Shown here piece by piece: positions 1 to 6,624 of a stretch of DNA of 12,844 bases (position 1 is the first letter of the stretch; each line of letters begins with the position of its first letter). Position numbers and translations under genes: made by a program. The DNA comes from Spartobacteria bacterium (lineage in GTDB: Bacteria; Verrucomicrobiota; Verrucomicrobiae; Chthoniobacterales; UBA6821), in assembly GCA_003136515.1 (NCBI GenBank), contig PLEU01000089.1:6080-18923 (forward strand). The letters are read 5' to 3'. Below the pieces are notes generated by a model that was given only the letters and a program-made list of their open reading frames with translations, did no database searches and was not told the origin of the DNA.

Positions 1-78
1 TTTGCTGCGGAGGCGGCCGCCTCTGCAGCAAGGGCAGCTATCGGCGAGCTGCCCGCCATCTTGACTCTTTTGGCCAGC

Positions 79-654
79 CTACCAAGCTGTGTGGATTTGC
101 GTTGAATTTGGCGTATGAGATCCATACAGGTTTGCACAATTTCTGCCGCTATTCCGCAAAACTACAGAGAGGTACCATCCAGTGAATGTGTCCCGTGGTG
201 CCACATATTCCGCAAACGTTTGCGCATTATTTACCGCAACTCCACAGATGATGAAATGCTTTCTGAGTTTTTCAACGAGTCCGCTAAGCCCCATGGCGTC
301 CAGGCGTGAATCCTGATCCAGGAAGGCAATGCACTCGGTGAATACATCTGCAGTCCAAGCTGATTGCCCAAGGTGGCTGCTCATAAGCTTGTTGACCTCA
401 TCCAAGAAGATAACCCCACGATCGTTGCCGGATATGAACTCACGGAGTTGATCCATGGTTATCCTGCCTTCCAAATATCGATATTGCCATGCATCAGGGA
501 GATATCGTTGCAAAATTTCCAGCAGAGGATGCCAAGATTGCTATCCACAGACAGTTTCAGGCGATGATTGATGCCGAGATCCCTGAAGAGGAGGCCGTCG
601 CCGAAACATCCTATCTTTCCCGAAACTGCGGTATGGATGCTGACTCATGGCCAT
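79..654 (-). pseudogene. Broken AAA+ ATPase fragment (mobile-element or accessory type)
   Basis: A minus-strand reading frame starts at an ATG at 654, preceded by a strong ribosome binding site GGAGGT (664-669, 9-nt spacing). It runs in one frame to a TAG at 79-81 and is interrupted by a single in-frame TAG at 541-543. Downstream of that stop the frame reads as an AAA+ ATPase core: a Walker B-like GVIFLDEVN and, about 70 residues later, a sensor-1-like strand HFIICGVAVNN. No Walker A loop is present anywhere in the frame, so the nucleotide-binding half is missing or scrambled. An internal restart is possible at the ATG at 454-456, which has AGGA 5 nt upstream. The part before the amber codon is Arg/Pro/Ser-rich and not protein-like, so a frameshift or rearrangement may also be involved. 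I cannot assign the subfamily; it does not look like a typical IstB. The nearby transposon-like repeats suggest a decayed mobile element. That it is AAA-like is moderately sure; that it is non-functional is likely. Confidence 0.45.
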
Positions 655-745
655 GAATATAAGACCTCCATTGAAATTTACTCGTGTTGGAAACCTTTCT
701 GGGTCCCTTCTTTCTAGGTGGGAAGCAGGGGGTATTTGCTCTTTA

Positions 746-866
746 TCAAAATACTTGGCCGAGTTCTGCGGGCATATCGCTCGCGGAGCCTCATTCTAGA
801 ATGATCGGCCAAGTATTTTGGCAATCGGCCAAGTTTTCAGACTAATACACCGGCCAACTATTTTGA
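746..866. repeat. Cluster of four related 16-bp repeats, transposon-end-like or MITE-like
   Basis: A 16-bp motif TCAAAATACTTGGCCG at 746-761 recurs inverted at 851-866 (CGGCCAACTATTTTGA, one mismatch). Two further inverted-orientation copies lie between: a near-complete one at 806-820 (CGGCCAAGTATTTTG) and a shorter one at 826-837 (CGGCCAAGTTTT). Copies begin at 806, 826 and 851, so the right side holds a ladder of three and the left side one. The middle contains a perfect 14-bp palindrome, TCATTCTAGAATGA, at 791-804. Several subterminal repeats at an element end are characteristic of IS21-family insertion sequences. A 121-bp unit bounded by inverted repeats would also fit a miniature element or an internally deleted IS. 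I see no clear target-site duplication. The right edge is about 35 bp from the 3' end of tRNA-Ser. Confidence 0.6.
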
Positions 867-900
867 CGCGTTACATATTGGGCGTGTAGTAGCCGAGTAA

Positions 901-989
901 TGGCGGAGGGGGTGGGATTCGAACCCACGGAGGCTTGTGACCTCTCCGGTTTTCAAGACCGGTGCAATAAACCGCTCTACCACCCCTCC
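901..989 (-). tRNA. tRNA-Ser (anticodon UGA)
   Basis: Read on the minus strand, the gene starts GGAGGGG and closes with the complementary CCCCTCC, discriminator G and an encoded CCA (901-903). The T arm has the GTGGG/CCCAC stem around TTCGAAT. The anticodon loop reads CTTGAAA between CCGGT and ACCGG, giving anticodon TGA, which reads UCA-type serine codons. A long variable arm (GAGAGGTCACAAGCCTC region) fits a class II tRNA and separates it from tRNAs with short variable loops. Transposon-like repeats lie immediately downstream, a common situation for tRNA genes. Confidence 0.96.
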
Positions 990-1508
990 CTGATCCAAGT
1001 CAGGACTCTAACGGATCTTTGGTGGACAAGTCTAGATTAACAACAGCCGCCTTATCCTCAGATTTAAACCAGGGGGGGAGCCCAACTTCCCCAGACAATT
1101 TCGTGGCCCTTCTGTCATAAGTATGGCATCTCTAGAACTTGAAATTCAGCCAACCGTAAACCTATCTGACTGAGAACTTTTTCATCACAATTAATCAGGT
1201 TGGCAACGGCAAAGTCACTGAAGTTTTTGTGATGACTAGGTTGCCTCCCAAAGCCGCAATTAATTGATCGCGCCCAGAATTGTTAGTCTGATTGCCAAAG
1301 CTTTGTCCGCCTATAGAGGAGGTTAGGCTATATCCGTTTTGAGGGAATTCGTGCTGCCAAGCCAAGAGGTTGAAGCAATTTCGTGTTCATTTAAGTGGGG
1401 TGATTAGTAGTTAAGCCAACATTTTTCGGAGTAAGTACCTTCTTAAAACGAAGGTCAAATCCTTCTTAAATATTCATGTGCCATTGTTAAAAATCTATTT
1501 GTCCTATA
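990..1508. other. Gene-poor intergenic region with structured sequence
   Basis: No convincing coding sequence is visible on either strand across these roughly 520 bases; the open frames are very short and lack starts with usable ribosome binding sites. What is visible: a G-rich hairpin (1074-1080 with 1086-1092), the nested palindrome at 1182-1266, and a short direct repeat CCTTCTTAAA at 1438-1447 and 1461-1470. The 3' end of the ACT-domain gene lies at 1509 with no hairpin-plus-T-run terminator following it. Confidence 0.6.
1182..1266. repeat. Nested imperfect palindrome, possible structured RNA or small element
   Basis: Three perfect complementary arm pairs are nested in order: CAATTAAT (1188-1195) with ATTAATTG (1259-1266), GGCAAC (1202-1207) with GTTGCC (1240-1245), and AGTCA (1213-1217) with TGACT (1233-1237). 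An alternative 9-bp pairing, TCATCACAA (1182-1190) with TTGTGATGA (1227-1235), would exclude the outer and inner arms. This may be a structured transcript, a miniature palindromic element or a relic. No known RNA family is recognised and there is no terminator-like T tract. Confidence 0.4.
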
Positions 1509-1982
1509 CTAGCGTGACAGGTCACCCTGAGTCAGAATTTCATGTCCCTCGCCTTGGAGCACCATGGAGGCACATTCGTTGTCATCAACATGCAGGACGA
1601 GCAGAGCCTTGCCTCTGGGACGAACAAGTAGCGGATAGCTGAAGAGGATGTTTACTTCTGCCATTAGGAGGCAATTGAGGACATGACCCAGATCGACCGC
1701 GCCTTCGGCCAGTTCAACTACCAGCACGGTGGTCTGGCTAAAGGCGATGTCATGTTCGTGCAGTAGCTTGGACACGAGTGCCGGATCACTGACGATCATG
1801 CGTGCGATAGAGGACTCCGCTGAATCGACGATGCAGAAAGCAAGCACTACCACCCCGTTCTGCTCAAAGAACTTCACGACTTCAAGAAGTGCTCCCACCT
1901 TGTTCTGCAGGAAAATAGAGAAGTGCTTGACCGGGGCTCCGGTCAGGGTTTCTCGGGTTGAGGGAGTGGGTGATTTGGGCAT
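1509..1982 (-). CDS. Tandem ACT-domain protein
   Basis: A 157-residue protein made of two consecutive ACT modules, roughly residues 17-80 and 85-152, after a short Ser/Thr/Pro-rich N-terminus. The first module reads KHFSIFLQNKVGALLEVVKFF, the usual strand-loop-helix of an ACT domain with the Gly before the helix that often contacts an amino-acid ligand. The second carries the same kind of strand-helix pattern and ends in LHVDDNECA. No catalytic domain is attached. Stand-alone tandem ACT proteins usually sense amino acids and modulate a partner enzyme; ligand and partner cannot be told from sequence. It lies 6 nt downstream of the preceding gene's stop, so it is probably the last gene of a three-gene operon. 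The ATG at 1982 has no good ribosome binding site, which suggests translation coupled to the upstream gene. Domain call confident, role unknown. Confidence 0.85.
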   Translation of the reverse strand: MPKSPTPSTRETLTGAPVKHFSIFLQNKVGALLEVVKFFEQNGVVVLAFCIVDSAESSIARMIVSDPALVSKLLHEHDIAFSQTTVLVVELAEGAVDLGHVLNCLLMAEVNILFSYPLLVRPRGKALLVLHVDDNECASMVLQGEGHEILTQGDLSR

Positions 1983-1988
1983 TGCGGG

Positions 1989-2525
1989 CTACTTGTAGGC
2001 TGATACGAGAGAGCAGTCGAGAGGTTGATCAGAGGGGGTCTCCGGCAGATCGACACCGACAAAATAGTTCCCGCTTTCACCCGGCGCTATCCCGGCAGCG
2101 GCACGGCTTCCGCCATGTTCGCCGGAGTCCTGCCACTGTTCGCTATGCATCGGATGACCTGACGAGTCGTAAAGGGTCACTCGGAGCTTTACTCCAGCGG
2201 TAGGTGTGGCGGTGACAAACCAATAGTGGTTGCCGCTAAACAGGGTCACTTCAAGAAAAGCTGGGGCAGCCTTTGTCAGACTAAATGGCCACTCGGAATC
2301 ACGAATTCTGAATCCGTCATTAGTGAATGCGTCCGCCGACTCCAGAGCCATGCGGCGTGCCTCAGTGGGTACGGGTGGGGCGGGGTTTGCAGGAAGGGGA
2401 TCTTGGTGTTCTGGGCCCTCCTGCACGATGGGTGTCGGTTCCGCTACATAACCGTTCGTGATGAATGATCCTGCAGTAAGAAGAAAGAACCCAGGGGCAG
2501 AGATGAAAAATCGAGATCTATTCAT
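1989..2525 (-). CDS. Small exported protein of unknown function, possible PPC-like beta domain
   Basis: A 178-residue protein with an N-terminal hydrophobic segment (about residues 6-25, FFISAPGFFLLTAGSFI) preceded by Arg residues, consistent with a Sec signal peptide or membrane anchor. A Pro/Glu-rich linker of about 30 residues follows. The remaining ~110 residues are rich in beta-type strands and aromatic residues (FLEVTLFSGNHYWFVTATP, LRVTLYDSSG) and end near ESGNYFVGVDLPE. That pattern recalls the small beta-sandwich (PPC-like) domains found behind secreted proteases, but I cannot confirm the family. Its ATG overlaps the stop of the upstream gene by 4 nt (ATGA), a sign of translational coupling. 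Probably periplasmic or surface exposed. Confidence 0.75.
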   Translation of the reverse strand: MNRSRFFISAPGFFLLTAGSFITNGYVAEPTPIVQEGPEHQDPLPANPAPPVPTEARRMALESADAFTNDGFRIRDSEWPFSLTKAAPAFLEVTLFSGNHYWFVTATPTAGVKLRVTLYDSSGHPMHSEQWQDSGEHGGSRAAAGIAPGESGNYFVGVDLPETPSDQPLDCSLVSAYK

Positions 2526-3442
2526 TGTTTGGTAGGTTCTACAGAGGAGGTCACTGCAGCTATGGGACTCGCAGCTGAAGCTGGTGGAGAAGCTGGCTGG
2601 GCTGATGCCGCTGCAGCGGGCGTTTCCGAAGAGGATAGTATCTCTTTCACGAGACCCGAGGTGCTGTCATGGATTTGCTGAATCATCCGCCTCTCTGCCT
2701 CTATTGAGTCGGGGTGGCTGCCCAAAAGCTGGGTAACATTATCTAGGGTTGCCTTGACCCTAGAGACAAGGCCGTCATGTTTCATCCTCTCGGGGAGCGT
2801 ATCGAGTTGGATGGAGAGCCTGCGCGCGAGTTCTTGCTGCCTGATAAGGGATGCGCCCTGAAGCGTTTCACTGCTCAGCACGACTTGAGTGGCGACATCA
2901 AGCCCTCTCAGCCATGCAGCGGCAGAGGTCAGCGTGACAAGAACATGATCCTTCTGCTCAACCATGCTCGCCTTTACTTCATTTTCCGTCGCCTCCAATT
3001 CATCGGCGAGGGAATCCCAGGCATCGTTGGCCGCAAATTCCATAAGGCTGTCTCCTCTACCCATGAGGTTTTGACTAACGCCTAGGGCTTTGGCGCTGGT
3101 CATCATCTCGCGGCCGATATTCTTGACCTGCTGTCCATCCTGCGCCTCGACGGCGATATATCCGTTTGCGGCCATGACTCCGACCGCTAGGGCCAGCTGT
3201 GAGCGATCCGTGGTAAGCGGTGCCTCGGCCGGCGTGATCAATGCCGCCCAATTCGGATGAGAGCTTTTGTTCAATGCCGCAAAAACCTCGCCGGGGCTGG
3301 GAATACTTAAAGCATCGAGGAAAACAGCAGCCTGTTTCTGGGATTCCGTCATCGGAGCAATCACAGGAACAGCAGCATTGGCTTCACGGCACGAAAGCAC
3401 CGCAAGAACCAACATGGCAAAATGTCTGCCCGTCAGCATCAT
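2522..3442 (-). CDS. Exported alpha-helical protein of unknown function
   Basis: A 306-residue protein with a clear signal peptide: hydrophobic FAMLVLAVLS followed by a likely cleavage after ANA (about residue 23). The mature part is mostly helical, with heptad-like stretches around residues 140-175 and 205-265, and ends in an Ala/Pro/Ser-rich low-complexity tail (about residues 273-306). No catalytic motif is recognised. The start could be either of the two consecutive ATG codons (3442 or 3439); no strong ribosome binding site separates them. It heads a compact minus-strand cluster (4-nt overlap with the next gene), and is divergent from hrpB across only 56 bases, so both promoters must be crowded there. 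Export is well supported; function is unknown. Confidence 0.8.
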   Translation of the reverse strand: MMLTGRHFAMLVLAVLSCREANAAVPVIAPMTESQKQAAVFLDALSIPSPGEVFAALNKSSHPNWAALITPAEAPLTTDRSQLALAVGVMAANGYIAVEAQDGQQVKNIGREMMTSAKALGVSQNLMGRGDSLMEFAANDAWDSLADELEATENEVKASMVEQKDHVLVTLTSAAAWLRGLDVATQVVLSSETLQGASLIRQQELARRLSIQLDTLPERMKHDGLVSRVKATLDNVTQLLGSHPDSIEAERRMIQQIHDSTSGLVKEILSSSETPAAAASAQPASPPASAASPIAAVTSSVEPTKQ

Positions 3443-3498
3443 TTCTGGTTACACCAAATGGCCGTATGTTGCCAGAACCGAACACCCCGTCTTTAGGA

Positions 3499-6027
3499 AT
3501 GAGCATTCACCGCACTGATCTCCCAATCGAGGAACTGCGAGAAGCAATCACGTCATCCCTCCGAAAGTGCAACAGGCTGATTGTTGAAGCTCCCACAGGA
3601 TCTGGAAAATCAACGCAGATTCCACAGATGCTGCTGGACGCAGGCATGCTCGGTTCTGGTCGTGCCATCATCCTCCAGCCCAGACGGCTCGCGGCCCGGA
3701 TGCTTGCCGCCCGAGTTGCTCACGAACGCAATGGCCGCGTTGGAGATGAAGTGGGTTACCGCATCCGCCTCGATGACGCCTCCAGCACGTCTACACGCCT
3801 GCTTTTTGTTACAGAGGGGATACTCGTGCGGCAGATGCTGGGTGATCCCGATCTCAATGGAGTCAGCGTGCTACTTTTCGACGAATTTCATGAGAGACAT
3901 CTCTATAGTGACATTTCACTGGCCCAGTCACTGGTACTGCAAGCGACACGCCGCCCCGATCTCAAGATCATTGTGATGTCGGCCACACTCGACACCACTG
4001 CTCTTGCGGAGTACCTCAAGCCATGTGACATCGTCCGTTCTCAGGGACGCACCCATCCGGTGGACATCAGTTATCTTACTAGGGAGCCCGGAGATGAAAA
4101 ACCGTGGGATCTAGCGGCAGATGCTGCGCAGGCAATGATTCAGCGCACAGATGGGAATCTTCTCATCTTCATGCCGGGGGCCTACGAAATCGCACGGACA
4201 ATCTCCACTCTGAGGGTACGCCTCCCCTCCACGATCTTGGCACTTCCCCTCCACGGAGAGCTACCTCCTGCTGAGCAGGACGCAGCAGTTTCTTCCGGAG
4301 GCGTCAGAAAAGTGATCGTCTCCACGAATGTTGCCGAGACATCACTGACCATCGATGGCGTGACCGGAGTGATCGACAGTGGTCTGGCGCGCATGGCAAG
4401 CTTCGATCCTCGGCGTGGCATCAATACGTTGCTAATTGAAAAAATCAGCCGTGCTTCAGCCGATCAACGTGCTGGCCGGGCCGGACGCACTGCTCCGGGA
4501 GTGTGTCTCCGCCTTTGGACGGAAAGGGAGCACCAACGACGCATTGCACGGGAGGCTCCGGAAATCCACCGAGTCGATTTGAGTGAAGTTCTCCTTACCC
4601 TCAAAGCGGCGGGTTTTTCCTCCATGGAGGCCATTCGCTGGCTTGATGCGCCGCAGGCTCCGGCCTTGCTTCGGGCGGAGACACTTCTTCGCGATCTAGG
4701 AGCACTCGATCATCAGGGACTCATCACATCCATGGGCCGGCGGATGCTGGCCTTCCCGACACATCCGCGCTATGCACGCATGCTCCTCGCGGCCCAAGAG
4801 TTGGGCTGCGTTCGGGCCGTGGCGCTCATGGCCGCCCTTACACAGTCCCGCCCTCTACTCATGCGGACGGATCGCAAGACCGAGGAAGAGCGTCAAGATC
4901 TTTTCGGAGGAGGTGGATCGGATTTTCTCGTCATGGCACGCGCATTTCGCTGGGCGGAGAAAAATGATTTTCGTGCCGACCGCTGCCGTCAGTTGGCGAT
5001 TCATGGCGATGCCTCCCGGCAAACCGCACGTATCTATGATCAGTTTCTTTCCATTGCCGAAGGACAGCGTCTCGACATTGATGCCCCTGCAGCCCCCGAT
5101 GAGGCATTGGCAAAGTGTATTCTCGCCGGATTCGCCGATCAGGTAGCACGCCGCCGCGGTGCGGGTACCAACCTCTGTGACATCGTCCATGGACGCCGGG
5201 GACTCCTCGCAAAGGAGAGTGCGGCATCGGAAAGCCGTTTGCTTGTGGCTGCCGAGATCAGCGAGATCGGTCAAGGAAGCGGCGATGTGCGTGTCCAGCT
5301 CTCGATGGCGACGGCGATAGATGAGCAGATGTTGAGGGATCTTTTCCCGGAGGATTTCACCGACAGGAATGACTACTTCTTTGACACTTCTATCAACCGC
5401 GTCGTAAGGCGCGTCGAAAAGATATTCAGGGATCTTGTCTTGGAGTCGGTACACCGTGATGCCCAGCCATGTGAGGAAGCCTCCAAAGCCCTGGCCGCTG
5501 CACTTGCTCAGGGGGATCTTCCCCTGCCTACTTGGAAGGAGGAGACTGAGGAATGGATGCAACGCGTCCAATGGCTCGCCCATTATCATCCGGAACTTGA
5601 GTTGCCATCCTTTAAGGAAGGCGAACGTCTTGCGGCGCTCGAACGCTGGTGCCAGGGTGCCGTCGGCTATCGCGAGGTCAAGGATAGGCCCGCCCTTCCT
5701 GCTCTTCAGTCACTCCTGACTACGGCGCAACGCTCCGCTCTCGACCGCTTCGCCCCCGACCGCCATGAACTGCCTGGAGGCCGCAAGGCCCGCCTCCTCT
5801 ATAAACCAACCGGGCAGGTGACAATGAGTGCCCTGATTCAAGATCTCTATGGGGTGAGAGCAGTTCCGAAACTCGCTGGAGGCAAAGCTGAAGTGACCAT
5901 TGAAATCTTGGCACCCAACCGCCGTCCGATCCAGATCACTCGTGATCTCGCTTCTTTTTGGAAAGAGACTTATCCAAAGGTCAAACCGGAACTCTCACGG
6001 CGTTATCCCAAACATCGTTGGGAATGA
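3499..6027 (+). CDS. hrpB: ATP-dependent RNA helicase HrpB (DEAH/RHA family)
   Basis: An 842-residue helicase with the motif order of the bacterial HrpB family. Counting from the chosen Met at 3499: Walker A GSGKST at 34-39, motif II DEFH at 128-131 (HrpB proteins typically have DEFH where others have DEAH), motif III SAT at 161-163, STNVAETS for motif V near 275-282, and QRAGRAGR for motif VI at 323-330. The C-terminus has the HrpB-specific region ending in YPKHRWE. Length is close to the E. coli protein. The frame is open upstream to 3241, but that part lies opposite the signal-peptide gene and is not helicase-like; 3499 is the first Met giving a normal N-terminus (MSIHRTDLPIEELREAI). The AGGA just before it is too close to be a good ribosome binding site, so 3466 is a possible alternative start. 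The cellular role of HrpB remains poorly defined. Confidence 0.95.
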   Translation: MSIHRTDLPIEELREAITSSLRKCNRLIVEAPTGSGKSTQIPQMLLDAGMLGSGRAIILQPRRLAARMLAARVAHERNGRVGDEVGYRIRLDDASSTSTRLLFVTEGILVRQMLGDPDLNGVSVLLFDEFHERHLYSDISLAQSLVLQATRRPDLKIIVMSATLDTTALAEYLKPCDIVRSQGRTHPVDISYLTREPGDEKPWDLAADAAQAMIQRTDGNLLIFMPGAYEIARTISTLRVRLPSTILALPLHGELPPAEQDAAVSSGGVRKVIVSTNVAETSLTIDGVTGVIDSGLARMASFDPRRGINTLLIEKISRASADQRAGRAGRTAPGVCLRLWTEREHQRRIAREAPEIHRVDLSEVLLTLKAAGFSSMEAIRWLDAPQAPALLRAETLLRDLGALDHQGLITSMGRRMLAFPTHPRYARMLLAAQELGCVRAVALMAALTQSRPLLMRTDRKTEEERQDLFGGGGSDFLVMARAFRWAEKNDFRADRCRQLAIHGDASRQTARIYDQFLSIAEGQRLDIDAPAAPDEALAKCILAGFADQVARRRGAGTNLCDIVHGRRGLLAKESAASESRLLVAAEISEIGQGSGDVRVQLSMATAIDEQMLRDLFPEDFTDRNDYFFDTSINRVVRRVEKIFRDLVLESVHRDAQPCEEASKALAAALAQGDLPLPTWKEETEEWMQRVQWLAHYHPELELPSFKEGERLAALERWCQGAVGYREVKDRPALPALQSLLTTAQRSALDRFAPDRHELPGGRKARLLYKPTGQVTMSALIQDLYGVRAVPKLAGGKAEVTIEILAPNRRPIQITRDLASFWKETYPKVKPELSRRYPKHRWE

Positions 6028-6036
6028 GTGACTCAA

Positions 6037-6071
6037 GAAAAAAGCCCCGAAGATTTCTCTCCGGGGCTTTA
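6037..6071. terminator. Shared intrinsic terminator between hrpB and rplQ
   Basis: A 9-bp perfect stem, AAAGCCCCG (6041-6049) with CGGGGCTTT (6062-6070), surrounds a 12-nt loop. On the minus strand the stem is followed by an uninterrupted run of six Ts, a strong terminator for rpoA-rplQ. On the plus strand it is followed only by TTTAATGATTTTG, so it is weaker for hrpB. Its position between two convergent genes supports bidirectional use. Confidence 0.9.
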
Positions 6072-6099
6072 ATGATTTTGTACTTGGAATGATGAAGAG

Positions 6100-6606
6100 T
6101 TATTCCGCGGCGTCTTTCTTGGTTTTTACCTTTTTGGCCGGCTTCTCAGCAGACTCGTCTTCGGTAGACGCCTTGGGCGCTTTCTTAGCCTTTGCCGGCT
6201 TTTCTGTGGCTTCGGCTGTAGCTTCGGGTTCCTCACTTTTGAGTGTAGGTGCGTAGTCCACCCACTCGAGATAGGCCATCGGAGCACTGTCGCTCTGACG
6301 GGCACCAAGCTTGATGATGCGTGTGTAGCCTCCCTTACGGTCAGCTGAAGCAGGGGCGATCTCGGTGAAGAGCTTTTTTACAATGTCCTTCTGCTTCAGA
6401 TAGGCAATGGCTGTGCGGCGGGCATGAAGATCGCCTTTTTTCCCGAGGGTCAGCATCCGCTCAGCGAGTGGCTTGGTGGCCTTGGCTTTGGCAAGCGTTG
6501 TTTTGATGCGGCGATGCTCGATGAGACTGCATACCTGATTCGCAAGCAGCGAATCCCGATGTGCCTGGCTCCTTCCGAGTTTGACAGTTTTTTTGCGATG
6601 ACGCAT
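6100..6606 (-). CDS. rplQ: 50S ribosomal protein L17 with lysine/alanine-rich tail
   Basis: The N-terminus MRHRKKTVKLGRSQAHR is the L17 signature, and the core continues through the conserved HRRIKTTLAKAKATKPLAE and the GGYTRIIKLGARQSDSAPMAYLEW segment to about residue 118. L17 assembles into the large ribosomal subunit near the exit tunnel. Typical bacterial L17 is about 115-130 residues; this one is 168, because of a low-complexity Lys/Ala/Glu tail (about 121-168) of alternating KAKK, PAK and acidic stretches. Such tails are lineage variable. The ATG at 6606 has AAGGA at 9 nt. It lies 18 nt after rpoA, the usual rpoA-rplQ order, and ends at a strong terminator. Confidence 0.97.
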   Translation of the reverse strand: MRHRKKTVKLGRSQAHRDSLLANQVCSLIEHRRIKTTLAKAKATKPLAERMLTLGKKGDLHARRTAIAYLKQKDIVKKLFTEIAPASADRKGGYTRIIKLGARQSDSAPMAYLEWVDYAPTLKSEEPEATAEATEKPAKAKKAPKASTEDESAEKPAKKVKTKKDAAE

Positions 6607-6624
6607 GGCGTGATTCCTTGATCT

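Noticed and set aside
1..105. Ala-rich open frames on both strands at the left edge (plus strand ending at TGA 103-105; minus strand from an ATG at 57-59)
   Set aside because: Both strands give Ala-rich peptides because of the GC-rich repeats GCN/GGC; too short to decide, no ribosome binding site for the minus start, and the plus frame overlaps the ATPase fragment.
489..656. Plus-strand 55-codon frame with an acidic, protein-like sequence opposite the ATPase remnant
   Set aside because: No ribosome binding site at its ATG, and the strong GGAGGT initiation signal on the minus strand at the same place favours the other strand; kept as an alternative only.
1123..1173. 16-codon plus-strand frame starting ATGGCATCT
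   Set aside because: Very short, no ribosome binding site, no conserved feature.
1309..1328. AGGAGG in a small hairpin loop as a hidden ribosome binding site
   Set aside because: No start codon at usable distance leads into a frame of meaningful length.
1438..1470. Two copies of CCTTCTTAAA as a possible repeat array
   Set aside because: Only two short copies; no array structure and no sign of CRISPR.
3241..3498. Upstream extension of the helicase frame by 86 codons
   Set aside because: It lies opposite the signal-peptide gene, is not helicase-like, and the family N-terminus begins at 3499.
4855..5589. Long minus-strand open frame inside hrpB
   Set aside because: It is an antisense shadow of the helicase; no start signal or recognisable domain.
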